Shown: positions 19,137 to 27,867 of the stretch, in pieces
Position numbering within the stretch: position 1 is the stretch's first letter
Layout of the letters: each line of letters starts with the position of its first letter
Source of the DNA: Sanguibacter keddieii
Lineage (GTDB): Bacteria; Actinomycetota; Actinomycetes; Actinomycetales; Actinomycetaceae
Reading direction: 5' to 3'
Length of the DNA: 64,000 bases
Assembly: GCF_001064145.1 (NCBI RefSeq)
Contig: NZ_JVOJ01000032.1
Coordinates: forward strand, 121,548 to 185,547
Notes under the pieces: model-generated
Databases searched by the model: none
The model's input: only the letters and a program-made list of their open reading frames with translations
Told to the model about the DNA's origin: nothing
Program-made: the position numbers and the translations under genes

Positions 19137-20066
19137 TCAGAACTTCAGACCGCCGTCTTCGATGCCGCGGAAGAAGAACTTCTGGCTGAAGGCGAAGACC
19201 AGGACGACCGGGATCATCGCCACGACGGCGCCGGCCAGCACGAGCTGATACGTGACGCCCTGGGGCGAGTTCTGGATGGCCGTCAGCGTCAGCATCAGGG
19301 TCTGCTTATTCGGGTCGGGAAGCATGAGCAGCGGGAAGATGAAGTCGGACCAGGCCCCGATGAACGAGGTCAGGCCGACAACCGTCAGCGTGCCGCGCAC
19401 CTGGGGCAGGAAGATCGACCAGAAGCGACGTAGCTCGCCCGCGCCGTCGATGAGGGCCGCATCCTCGATCTCATCGGGGATGCCCATGAACGCGGCGCGC
19501 ATCATGAGGATCTGGAATGGGCCGATCATGGCGACCATCCACACGCCGGGGAGCGTGTTGTACAGGTCCAGCTGCACCATCATCTTGAACAGCGAGAGCA
19601 TGATCGACTCGAAGGGGAAAATCATGGCGGACAGGACCACGAAGTACATGATGTTGCGCCCGGTCCACCCGCGCCTCGACAGCATGTAGCCACCAATGCA
19701 CGACAGGACGACGTTCGAGGTGACCGTCAGGGTCGCAAGAATCGCGGAGTTCTTGATGGACAGGAGGATGTTCGTGCGTTCGAAGAGCACGTAGAAGGAG
19801 TCCAGTGACCAGTGCTGGGGCAGCATGGTCGCACCCTGACCGAAGACGGATTCACCGGGGGCCTTGAAGGCCGCCATGAGGGGCAGGACGAGGGGGCCGA
19901 CCAGGATGAGGGCGACGACGACGAGGAGCGCGTAGCGGGCAAACAAGGCCCCGCCACGCATCTGACGCGAGGCGACGTTGCGCCCCTGGCGCTCGAGTCG
20001 GCGATCCTTGCGCCACTGAGCGAAGCGCTCGCCAAAGGTCGCGGTGCTCGAAGTTGCGGTACTCAT
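19137..20066 (-). CDS. carbohydrate ABC transporter permease (MalG type)
   Basis: 309 residues with a basic cytoplasmic N-terminus and about six membrane helices. The EAA loop reads EDAALIDGAGELRRFWSIFLPQ in this family's usual place, with C-terminal GIEDGGLKF typical of MalG-like subunits. It forms the channel with the upstream permease; the two overlap by 4 bases. No ATP-binding subunit is encoded nearby, as in many actinobacterial sugar importers that share a general MsiK-type ATPase. Confidence 0.92.
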   Translation of the reverse strand: MSTATSSTATFGERFAQWRKDRRLERQGRNVASRQMRGGALFARYALLVVVALILVGPLVLPLMAAFKAPGESVFGQGATMLPQHWSLDSFYVLFERTNILLSIKNSAILATLTVTSNVVLSCIGGYMLSRRGWTGRNIMYFVVLSAMIFPFESIMLSLFKMMVQLDLYNTLPGVWMVAMIGPFQILMMRAAFMGIPDEIEDAALIDGAGELRRFWSIFLPQVRGTLTVVGLTSFIGAWSDFIFPLLMLPDPNKQTLMLTLTAIQNSPQGVTYQLVLAGAVVAMIPVVLVFAFSQKFFFRGIEDGGLKF

Positions 20067-20974
20067 GAGTCTTCAGCCTTCCTCTGCAGGCTCTGCGAAG
20101 CGATGATGAAGCCGAAGGTGATGAGGAACAGGCACACCGAGGCGGCGTCGCCCTGTCCCAGCGATCCGAAGGTCGGGTCCACAATTCGGTCGCGGATGTA
20201 CATCGTGAGGGTCTTCGTGGGCGATGCGGAGCCGCCCAGCAGGTAGACCTCGGTGAAGATCTTCAGGCAACCGATCGTCGTCAGGGTGGCGACGAGGAAC
20301 ATCATGACCTTGACGCCCGGGACGGTGACAGTGAAGAAGCGACGGATGGGCCCGGCGCCGTCGAGTTCGGCAGCCTCGTACAGGGACTTGTCGACGTTTG
20401 CGAGGGCCGACAAGTACAGGATCATGTAGTAGGGCAGGCCCTGCCACAGGGTGATGACCATGGCGCAGAAGAGGATCAACCACTGATTCGACAGGAATGG
20501 AATCGGGTCGAGGCCCCACGACGCCAGCAGGTTATTGATGGGACCGCGCTGGTCGAGAAGGTAGCGCCACGCGAGCGAGATGACGACCAGCGAGGAGATG
20601 GCCGGCAGGTAGTAGAGGGCGCGGAAGAAGCCGATGCCGGGCACGTGCGACTTGACGAGGAGGGCCAGCAGCAGCGGAAGCAGCACCATGAGCGGGACGA
20701 CGCACACCGCGTAGATGAGGGAGTTCGTCAGCGACTGCCAGAACTCGGGATCTGACAGTACCGCGGTGAAGTTGTCGATACCAACGAAGCGACCGATGCG
20801 TCCCATCGGCTTGGTCTTCGTGAACGACACGTAGACGGTCGTAATGAAGGGGTAGATGTAGAAGGAGATGACCGCGAGGACCGGGAGGGTCACCCACAGC
20901 CAGGGAACCCAGCCCGGGCGGAATCGGGCGGCGCCATTGAGGGAGCGCGTCTGTGCACTCTTACGTATCGGCAT
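20063..20974 (-). CDS. carbohydrate ABC transporter permease (MalF type)
   Basis: 303 residues, about six membrane helices. The EAA loop is YEAAELDGAGPIRRFFTVTVPG, and the start (RPGWVPWLWVTLPVLAVISFYIYPF) is typical of UgpA/MalF-type permeases. It pairs with the downstream MalG-like subunit. It is separated from the binding-protein gene by 106 bases containing a very strong hairpin. Confidence 0.92.
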   Translation of the reverse strand: MPIRKSAQTRSLNGAARFRPGWVPWLWVTLPVLAVISFYIYPFITTVYVSFTKTKPMGRIGRFVGIDNFTAVLSDPEFWQSLTNSLIYAVCVVPLMVLLPLLLALLVKSHVPGIGFFRALYYLPAISSLVVISLAWRYLLDQRGPINNLLASWGLDPIPFLSNQWLILFCAMVITLWQGLPYYMILYLSALANVDKSLYEAAELDGAGPIRRFFTVTVPGVKVMMFLVATLTTIGCLKIFTEVYLLGGSASPTKTLTMYIRDRIVDPTFGSLGQGDAASVCLFLITFGFIIASQSLQRKAEDS

Positions 20975-21042
20975 ACCAAAGTCCTTTTTCAGGGATGCGC
21001 GGGGTCGTGAGCCGACGGCCCGACGCTGGGCGTGGAATGCGT

Positions 21043-21071
21043 CGGGGGCCGAGGCCAGGCCTCGGCCCCCG
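21043..21071 (-). terminator. intra-operon hairpin between binding protein and permeases
   Basis: Near-perfect palindrome CGGGGGCCGAGGCC (21043-21056) / GGCCTCGGCCCCCG (21058-21071), ten bases after the binding-protein stop. It lacks a T-run, so it more likely stabilises the upstream message or attenuates than fully terminates. Confidence 0.6.
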
Positions 21072-21080
21072 AGCGGTCAA

Positions 21081-22493
21081 TCAGTCTCCGAGAGCCTTGA
21101 GCTTCTCGTTCATCTGATCCTGAGCGGTCTTGAGGGCGGTCTTGGGATCGACCTCACCGCGGATGGCCTTGTTGACGTTCTCGATGAGGGCGTCCTTCAC
21201 GGCGCCGGTCGCGTAGAAGACGTCGGTGTAGGCCTCGGCATCCTTGGCGGCCTTAGCGGCCTCCTCGTAGGCGGCCTTGAAGACCGGGTCGTCGGCGATC
21301 TCCGGCGGGTTGGCAACGAGCTTGTCGAGGGCGTCGGTGGCAGCCGGGAAGATGATGGCGCCGCCGTCGTGCGTCCAGGCGTACTCGTTCTCAGCGTTGG
21401 TGATCCACTCGGCGAACTTCATGGCCAGCGGGGCGTTCTGCGTGGTGACAGAGACACCGATGTACTGACCCTCAAAGACGGGCTTGATGCCCGGGTTGGT
21501 CGGGAACGGGCCGACGCCGGTGTTCTGGTAGACCGTCTCGTTGTTCTTCTTGACGGACTTCAGGAACGAGGCGTTGGGCGTACCGAAGGCGAGGTTGCCG
21601 TCGGTGTAGGCCTTGCCCGGGTCGGGCTCGCCGGTCAGGGAGTCCTTCGGGATCGCACCGGAGGCGTAGAGCTCGGAGAGCTTGGTGACGTAGTTGATCG
21701 CGGCCTCGTTGTCGGCGAAGTCGAAGGCGGTCTTGTCGGCGTTGAGCAGGTTGACGCCCATGCCGTGCAGCTGAGCGATCATGTACCACTCGGGCGAGCC
21801 GTAGATGCCGTAGTCACCCTGCCCGTCGGCGCCGACCTTGGCGGCATCCTCGAACAGCTCATCCATGGTCTTGGGCGGCATGTTCTCGTCGAGACCAGCG
21901 CGCTTGAAGACCTCCTTGTTGTAGGTGGTGATGTAGGGGCCGAAGTACCAGGGCAGAGCCGTGTGGTGGTCGTTGGCGCCCAGGGCAGTGGAGTCCCAAA
22001 TGGACTTCACGAACTTGTCGCCGATACCGGGGGCCTTGACGTCGTAGTCCATGAGGAGGTTGGACTTGGACAGGGCGAGGATGGTGGAGGAGGGAACATT
22101 GATGACATCCGCCATCTTGCAGTTCGAGGCCTGAGCGGTCACGGTCTGGTCGAACTCGGCACCGCCACCCTGGTCGGTCCAGTTGATCTTAACGCCGGGG
22201 TTGGCGTCCTCGAATTCCTTGATCTTGGCCTTGAAGAAGTCGCCGAAGTCGTTCTGCAGACCCTGGGTCTGGAACGTGATCTCGCCTTCGACCTTCGAGG
22301 TGTCGATCTTCGAATCGTCAAGGTTGCCCGCGGGAATGTCGCACGCGACATCGGGCTCGGGGATGGAACCGGCAGCGGTCGAACCGCCGCTCGAGCTATC
22401 GGAGCTGGAGCCACCAGGGTTGCAGGCGGCCAGGCCGAGGGTGCTGAACATGGCGAGGGCGACGACGCCTGCAGCCATCTTCTTCTTCAACAT
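21081..22493 (-). CDS. extracellular sugar-binding lipoprotein of an ABC transporter
   Basis: 470 residues. A lipoprotein signal (MLKKKMAAGVVALAMF, lipobox LAAC) is followed by a Gly/Ser-rich tether. The body fits family-1 solute-binding proteins, for example ITFQTQGLQNDF near 80, DVINVPSSTILAL and a C-terminal KFAEWITNAENEYAW. It captures the oligosaccharide or sugar outside the cell for the two permeases. Its promoter carries operator O2. The substrate is unknown; the linked GH2 enzyme suggests a beta-galactoside-containing glycan. Confidence 0.92.
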   Translation of the reverse strand: MLKKKMAAGVVALAMFSTLGLAACNPGGSSSDSSSGGSTAAGSIPEPDVACDIPAGNLDDSKIDTSKVEGEITFQTQGLQNDFGDFFKAKIKEFEDANPGVKINWTDQGGGAEFDQTVTAQASNCKMADVINVPSSTILALSKSNLLMDYDVKAPGIGDKFVKSIWDSTALGANDHHTALPWYFGPYITTYNKEVFKRAGLDENMPPKTMDELFEDAAKVGADGQGDYGIYGSPEWYMIAQLHGMGVNLLNADKTAFDFADNEAAINYVTKLSELYASGAIPKDSLTGEPDPGKAYTDGNLAFGTPNASFLKSVKKNNETVYQNTGVGPFPTNPGIKPVFEGQYIGVSVTTQNAPLAMKFAEWITNAENEYAWTHDGGAIIFPAATDALDKLVANPPEIADDPVFKAAYEEAAKAAKDAEAYTDVFYATGAVKDALIENVNKAIRGEVDPKTALKTAQDQMNEKLKALGD

Positions 22494-22546
22494 GCGAAAC
22501 CTCCATTGGTCCGATTTTGTTGGTCGATCGATGGGATCGAGTCACT

Positions 22547-22563
22547 AACTATCTCGTGTTAGT
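22547..22563 (-). promoter_or_regulatory. LacI-type operator O2 before the ABC transporter operon
   Basis: Minus strand ACTAACACGAGATAGTT, 54 bases upstream of the binding-protein start. It shares the ACTAACACG-NN-WTAGKT consensus with O1 and O3. Confidence 0.75.
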
Positions 22564-22647
22564 TGATGTCTGAATCATAGCGGCCTGTGACGCTTCGCGC
22601 ATCATTTGCCAACAGCTTTGCGCATCGTTATCAAGCCGCAACATAAC

Positions 22648-22674
22648 AGGTTGGGGCTTAATCACCCCCAACCT
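22648..22674 (-). terminator. terminator overlapping the GH2 stop codon
   Basis: AGGTTGGGG (22648-22656) / CCCCAACCT (22666-22674). The stop codon TAA at 22660-22658 lies in the loop. The minus-strand tail is GTTATGTTG. It separates the GH2 gene from the promoter of the ABC operon. Confidence 0.7.
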
Positions 22675-25507
22675 GGGCAATTACGAATGTCAGGTCCGTA
22701 TCGCGCATGTAACCGGCGAACTCGGGCCGAGAGTCAGGCCCGCACGAACGCGTGCCGATGCCGTCCTGGAAGGCGTCCAACCACAGGAACGTGCGCTCAC
22801 TGTCAGGCAGATCCTCCCAGTGCGAGGCCTCGGCCAGTTCGCGCTCGCTCCACGGCGAGGCACTCCAGCCCAGGGACGAGGTCGGCACAACGAGGACATC
22901 GCCCGCCTCACCGCGCAGACAGAGGGCTTCGAGGTCGAGGCGCTGCCCGCCTTCCTGGGGGCGCACGCTGACATCCCAGAGCTCGCGAACGGGAGCGCTG
23001 CCGTATCCGCGAGCGCCACTCACGCGCATGTCTGAGTATCCGATGAGCGTGTCGCCCAGCCACGAAGCTTCCCACTGCGATCCGGGCATCTCGATACGCA
23101 CGCCGAGGCGCGGGACCCGCTCGGGCCAGGCCCCGTAGGGCGCGACGCGGGCGGACACCGACAGGGCAGGAATCTCCCCCAGCGCAACGGGCCGATATTC
23201 CCAGGTGAGGGTGACGCCGAATTGCGCAGCGGGCGGGGCCCAGCGTTCGATGACGCGCTGGCAGGTGCCATCCTCCTCGATGGATACGAGGCGTCGGCGC
23301 AGCAGGTGCAGGCGTGCCTGCTCCCAGCGGGCCGCGTGCGAGGTTCCATGCTCACCGCGCCCGACCCCGAGGGGACCGAGGTCGTCCTCGCTAATCCCCC
23401 AGTAGTCGATGGGGCCGCGCCCGCGGTCATTGTCGGTAGGGGCTCTAAAGACGCTGAGGTCCACGCTCACGGGCATGGTGCCGATGCGCGCGAGGTGCCC
23501 GCGCACATCGAGCGCGTAGGGGGCCTCCACATCATCGTCCGAGCGCACGACCGAGACGGGGGTGCCGAGGAGCGCGCGCAGCCGGGCCTCATCTGCCCCG
23601 TGCCCGCGCGACGATTCCACGGCCGTCGCGAGGGCGGGCGCATCCGGGGCCATCGCCTGAACCCACGGCCAGGTGCCGGCGTAGGGGCGCGAGAGGGCGT
23701 CAACCAGTCCGTCACACACGAAGTTGCCATCGTGGACTTCCTCGCCAAAATCACCGCCGTAGGACAGAGCGCGGCACCCATCCGGGAGGGTGCGCCACAG
23801 GGCGTGGTCGCGCCACTCCCACACGAAGCCGCCGGCGTGGCGGGGGTGATCCATCTGCGCAGCATAGGCGGCGGCGTTTCCGGGGCCGGTTCCCATCGCG
23901 TGCAGATATTCGCACATGAGGTAGGGGGCGCGGCGAATGCGCTCGCGCGCGGCGTCGTCAACCAGCGCGGCGACGTGCGTGGGGACGGCGACCTCGGCGT
24001 GGGGATCGCTCTCGTCGAGGACGGCGGCGACTTCCTCCAGGGTCGGGTACATGCGCGAGTAGATGTCCGTGTATTCGAGGGCATGGTCACCCTCGTAGTG
24101 GACGACCGCCCGGGAACCGGTGCGCTCGTGGACCCAGCGCGCGCAGGCGACCAGGTTCACGCCGGTGCCGGACTCGTTGCCGAGGCTCCAGCTCATGATC
24201 GAGGGATGGTTCTTGTCGCGTTCGAAGGCGCGGACCGTGCGGTCCATGTAGGCGTCGGCCCAGCGCGGGTCGTCGGAGGGGTTATCGATCCACTCCCCCA
24301 CGCCCTCGAACCCGTGCGTCTCGATGTCGCCTTCGAGCATGACCCACAGGCCAATCTCGTCGGCGAGGTCGAGCAGGCGGGGGTGGGGCGGGTAGTGAGA
24401 GGTGCGGATCGCGTTGATTCCCATGGACTTCATGAGGGCGAGGTCCTCGCGTGCCCAGGCCTCGTCGAACACGCGCCCCTCGTCGGCACGCACCTCGTGG
24501 CGGTTGACGCCGTTGAGGGTCAGGGGCTCGCCGTTGGCCATGAGCACGCCGTCCTCGATGGACACGCGACAAAAACCGATGCGCAGGCACCGCTCCCCCG
24601 CGCCGAGGCCTTTCCCGCCCTGGACGCTGATGCGCGCCTCGTAGAGGGCTGGGTCCTGCGGGCTCCACGGGCGTACGCTGCCCACTTCGATGCGACCGCT
24701 GCGGTAGCGACCATCCTCGCCGCGCTCGAGAGAGCAGGCGAAAGACCAGAGGCCGTCGATGCTGAGATGCCCGGACAGATGAGCCTCCTGGGCACCGAGC
24801 ACCCGGGCTTCGATGGTCACATAACCCACCCCGGCCTCGTAGTCGGTGTCGATCCACAGGTCTTCGATGGCGCCGGGAGCGAGGCGGCGCAGGCTCACCG
24901 AGCGGAAGATGCCGGGCAGCCACCACTGGTCCTGATCCTCGAGGTAGGAGCCGGGGCTGAACTGGTGCACGCGCACGGTGACCCGATTGGGGCCGGGGCG
25001 CACGGCCTCGGTCACATCGAACTCGTGGGCAAGGCGCGAGCCGCGGGCCATGCCGATCCACGTACCGTTGACCCACACGCTGGCCTGGCTTTCGACGCCG
25101 TCGAAACGCAGGCGAATATGACCGCCCTGCCAGTCGGCGGGAAGCTCAAAGGCGCGGCGGTAGTCGCCGACGGGGTTATCGTCGGGCGGGAACGGGGGGT
25201 CGACCGGGAAGGGGAAGTCAACGTTGGTGTAGGCGGGGTGGCCCCAGGTGCCCTCGCCGCGCAGGACCCAGTGACTGGGCACGTCAATCTCGGACGCATC
25301 ATCGGCAACAGCGGGCTCATCCCAGGGCTGCTCGACGTTGACGAAGGGGGCGGGGTCGGTGGGGTGATAGACGAAGTTCCACATGCCATCGAGGCTGAGA
25401 ACCCCGCAGTCATCAGCAAGGTGCGCGCGCGGGGGTACAAGCGCGCCCGCGCCGGGAGCATAGGAAGGTAGTATCGATATCACGTCTATGTGCCTTTCGG
25501 ATGTCAT
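22658..25507 (-). CDS. beta-galactosidase-like GH2 glycoside hydrolase
   Basis: 949 residues, cytoplasmic (no signal). Order: sugar-binding jelly-roll, Ig-like domain, TIM barrel, C-terminal domains, as in LacZ-type enzymes. The acid/base Glu is in SWSLGNESGTG (~442) and the nucleophile Glu in LMCEYLHAMGTGPG (~530). RTSHYPPHPRLLDLADEIG and DQDQWWLPGIFRSV are also diagnostic. ATG 25507 with GGAG eight bases upstream was chosen over a longer in-frame start. It is divergent from lacI and shares operator O3. It likely hydrolyses the imported oligosaccharide. Confidence 0.92.
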   Translation of the reverse strand: MTSERHIDVISILPSYAPGAGALVPPRAHLADDCGVLSLDGMWNFVYHPTDPAPFVNVEQPWDEPAVADDASEIDVPSHWVLRGEGTWGHPAYTNVDFPFPVDPPFPPDDNPVGDYRRAFELPADWQGGHIRLRFDGVESQASVWVNGTWIGMARGSRLAHEFDVTEAVRPGPNRVTVRVHQFSPGSYLEDQDQWWLPGIFRSVSLRRLAPGAIEDLWIDTDYEAGVGYVTIEARVLGAQEAHLSGHLSIDGLWSFACSLERGEDGRYRSGRIEVGSVRPWSPQDPALYEARISVQGGKGLGAGERCLRIGFCRVSIEDGVLMANGEPLTLNGVNRHEVRADEGRVFDEAWAREDLALMKSMGINAIRTSHYPPHPRLLDLADEIGLWVMLEGDIETHGFEGVGEWIDNPSDDPRWADAYMDRTVRAFERDKNHPSIMSWSLGNESGTGVNLVACARWVHERTGSRAVVHYEGDHALEYTDIYSRMYPTLEEVAAVLDESDPHAEVAVPTHVAALVDDAARERIRRAPYLMCEYLHAMGTGPGNAAAYAAQMDHPRHAGGFVWEWRDHALWRTLPDGCRALSYGGDFGEEVHDGNFVCDGLVDALSRPYAGTWPWVQAMAPDAPALATAVESSRGHGADEARLRALLGTPVSVVRSDDDVEAPYALDVRGHLARIGTMPVSVDLSVFRAPTDNDRGRGPIDYWGISEDDLGPLGVGRGEHGTSHAARWEQARLHLLRRRLVSIEEDGTCQRVIERWAPPAAQFGVTLTWEYRPVALGEIPALSVSARVAPYGAWPERVPRLGVRIEMPGSQWEASWLGDTLIGYSDMRVSGARGYGSAPVRELWDVSVRPQEGGQRLDLEALCLRGEAGDVLVVPTSSLGWSASPWSERELAEASHWEDLPDSERTFLWLDAFQDGIGTRSCGPDSRPEFAGYMRDTDLTFVIAQVGGD

Positions 25508-25535
25508 CGTCGAAACTCCGATCGTCAGACACAAG

Positions 25536-25574
25536 ACTAACACGTTATAGTTGTTGTGTTTCAACGAAACACAA
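25536..25574. promoter_or_regulatory. divergent promoter region with operator O3 and a second palindrome
   Basis: O3 is ACTAACACGTTATAGTT (25536-25552). Two bases on lies a separate 9-3-9 palindrome, TTGTGTTTC-aac-GAAACACAA (25554-25574). Both lie between the GH2 and regulator start codons, so they can control both genes. The second palindrome has a different sequence and may bind another regulator. Confidence 0.7.
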
Positions 25575-25595
25575 CCGAGGATTGGGAGCCGCAGC

Positions 25596-26678
25596 ATGGA
25601 GCGCGCAACCCGGGCCGACGTCGCCCGCGCGGCAGGCGTCGCACCGTCGACCGTTTCGCTCGTCCTCAACGGACGAGGCCGGGACGTGAAGATCGCACCC
25701 GCCACCATCGATCGCGTCAAGCAAGCCGCACGCGAACTCAACTACATCCCCAACGCGGCCGCCCGGTCGCTGCGCCGCGGCAAGTCCCACCTCATCGCGC
25801 TCCTCATGGCCGAGCTGCCGGATGACCCTTTCGTGCCCGTCGTTCACACGGTCCTCACGACCGCAATGATCGATATCCAGCGCCGCGGCTACCTGCTCCT
25901 CCCCCTCTTTCAGTCCGGTGACGGAGCCTCGGACGCCGAGGTCATCCGCGGAGTCCTGGGCGACACCCAGCTGGCGGGCATCATCCGCGAAACCACGTCG
26001 GCCGAGGCCTTCACCTCACGGCTGCTCGCCAACCTCGGCATCCCCGTCGTCGCCATGTCCATGATCGAGGCCGACCCGACCGGATCGGAGTCCTCCCTCA
26101 TTCGCATCGACGAGGGTGCCGGCGTGCGCGACGTTCTCTCTGACTGCGCCCTCGTGGACCCGACAACCGGCACGGGTCAGGGTCGCGCCGTGTTCCTGGC
26201 CGGACCGAACACGAACCACGCGCGCCAGAACCCGATCGCGAGCACGTTCGGCACAAAATTCACCCTCTACTCGCTACCCGACTGGGAGGCCACCACGGCC
26301 TACCAGGCTGCGCTGCGCCTCCTCGACGAGGACCCGTCGATCTCACTCATCGCCCTGGCCGACGACTCGCAGGCACCCGGTGTCTTCCAGGCTGCCGCGG
26401 ACCTCGATCTGTCCGTTCCCGGCGACCTGTCGGTCCTCGGCTTCGGCAATCAGGACCACCGCAGCGCCTCCGCGCTCGGCCTCACGACGGTCGAGTGGCC
26501 CCTGAAGGACATGACCGAGGCCGCTGTTTCGTCGATCATCAACGTGATCGAAGGCCGCTCCCCCATGAGCGACGTTCACCCCAGCGCATCCATCGACGAG
26601 GAGGCCCCGGACGGGACACCAATCGCGACGATCCCGACGCGCCCGGTGTGGCGCTCGTCGGTGGCCAGGCGCGACTAA
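25596..26678 (+). CDS. LacI-family transcriptional regulator
   Basis: 360 residues. The N-terminal HTH reads TRADVARAAGVAPSTVSLVLNGRG, and the hinge helix has NAAARSLRRGKSHL. A periplasmic-binding-protein-like effector domain follows, with SVLGFGNQDHRSASALGLTTV near the C-terminus. ATG 25596 has GGGAG upstream. It is divergent from the GH2 gene. The three matching operators suggest it controls the hydrolase, transporter and GH2 genes together, with release by a sugar from the target glycan. Confidence 0.92.
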   Translation: MERATRADVARAAGVAPSTVSLVLNGRGRDVKIAPATIDRVKQAARELNYIPNAAARSLRRGKSHLIALLMAELPDDPFVPVVHTVLTTAMIDIQRRGYLLLPLFQSGDGASDAEVIRGVLGDTQLAGIIRETTSAEAFTSRLLANLGIPVVAMSMIEADPTGSESSLIRIDEGAGVRDVLSDCALVDPTTGTGQGRAVFLAGPNTNHARQNPIASTFGTKFTLYSLPDWEATTAYQAALRLLDEDPSISLIALADDSQAPGVFQAAADLDLSVPGDLSVLGFGNQDHRSASALGLTTVEWPLKDMTEAAVSSIINVIEGRSPMSDVHPSASIDEEAPDGTPIATIPTRPVWRSSVARRD

Positions 26679-26752
26679 AGAGCGTACCGTGGCAGGGGAT
26701 GCGCCCTGCGCGCAAGGCTGAGCCAATCACCCACAACAATGACAGTAGCGCT

Positions 26753-27754
26753 ATGTACCAACAAAACCTCCTGTATCCAATGGGCACGATGTTTCCAGGG
26801 TACGTCGACTCCGCTCTCATTCCCCTCCTCGTACGCCAGCTGAAGAAAAAGGGACTCGACGTCGAGGTGACGATCGACCGCAACAATGCGCTGATGTATC
26901 TAGTCGTCAACAACGTATTGACTTGCAACCTGGTAGCGGTTTTCTACGACCTGCTCAACGCGCCTCCAATTTCTCACAGGGGCATCCTCAACAATTGGGC
27001 TGATCGGATCTTCGATCAGATTCGCATGGAGGCCGCAGAACTCTCCATCCCCGACGTGCTGCGTCGGCGCGTACGCACCGAGCTCGTCCCCACTCACACA
27101 GTCCAACACCCCGACTTCTCCTATGCACGGCCTTTCCCCGGTGGGCTCTCAATGATCCTGAGTATCGTCCATGCAGCCGGCACAACCAGGTGCACCACCG
27201 AGGGACTCCGTATTCGCCCTCTCAGCGTCGATGAGCTTTTCTACTACGGACAGCTGAACACTGACGCCATACCGATCACCATCACACAGAAATCCGGCCC
27301 GACCACATGCCTGTCCGGCCCGTCGCCTTTCATTGCAGCCAAAGCAGCAAACATGCCTGCGGTGATCAAGCAGCACGCGATCGAAGCGCCACACGGTCTC
27401 TTCGCGCTCATCCCACAGCAGCATCTCCTCTTTGTTGCACCCGCAACCCCCGACGACCTCTCCGGTCAGCTGCAAACACTGGTGGATTTTGCCCGATTCG
27501 CGATCATCGACGCACAGCGGAACAACCCACTTCACGCCGTTAGCCGCGATATTTTCTATTTCTCCCCAGAGGGCGCCTGTGAGACCGTGACATGCTCGAA
27601 TGACCCCGCCGTTCAGGAGCTGCTGAGCAACCCTCAGATCAGCCCAGCCAACTACCACTTCAGCGCGCAGAAATACCTGTCTTTGCCCCCTGCTTTCGAG
27701 CAGCGGTTTTCTCGTTCTGACCACGCCTCACCTGCAGAACAGAACGCGCAATAA
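26753..27754 (+). CDS. protein of unknown function downstream of lacI
   Basis: 333 residues from ATG 26753. An in-frame ATG at 26699, 21 bases after the lacI stop, is an alternative. It has no signal peptide or membrane helix. Visible features are KKKGLDVEVTIDRNNALMYLVV, PFPGGLSMILSI, a strand-rich middle, FALIPQQHLLFVAP and NPLHAVSRDIFYFSPEG. The order faintly recalls the DUF1444/YtpQ fold, but this is a weak impression. It is probably co-transcribed with lacI and ends at a strong terminator. GC appears lower than in neighbours. Confidence 0.6.
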   Translation: MYQQNLLYPMGTMFPGYVDSALIPLLVRQLKKKGLDVEVTIDRNNALMYLVVNNVLTCNLVAVFYDLLNAPPISHRGILNNWADRIFDQIRMEAAELSIPDVLRRRVRTELVPTHTVQHPDFSYARPFPGGLSMILSIVHAAGTTRCTTEGLRIRPLSVDELFYYGQLNTDAIPITITQKSGPTTCLSGPSPFIAAKAANMPAVIKQHAIEAPHGLFALIPQQHLLFVAPATPDDLSGQLQTLVDFARFAIIDAQRNNPLHAVSRDIFYFSPEGACETVTCSNDPAVQELLSNPQISPANYHFSAQKYLSLPPAFEQRFSRSDHASPAEQNAQ

Positions 27755-27760
27755 CACGAG

Positions 27761-27796
27761 GGGAGGGGCGGATGCCAGCTGGCATCCGCCCCTCCC
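27761..27796 (+). terminator. terminator after the lacI transcription unit
   Basis: Perfect 16-bp stem GGGAGGGGCGGATGCC / GGCATCCGCCCCTCCC with an AGCT loop, seven bases after the stop of the unknown gene. The tail is weak (TCACACTTG). It may also serve the convergent DUF4862-like gene. Confidence 0.75.
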
Positions 27797-27867
27797 TCAC
27801 ACTTGCGCCTCGCGCCGGGTGCCTCCCACGCGCTCACAAAATGCGGGAGCGACGCCCGGCGGCGCTA

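Noticed and set aside
23222..25471. 749-codon plus-strand frame opposite the GH2 gene, and a similar one at 59834-61780 opposite fusA
   Set aside because: Both lie wholly within certain genes on the other strand and show only antisense composition.
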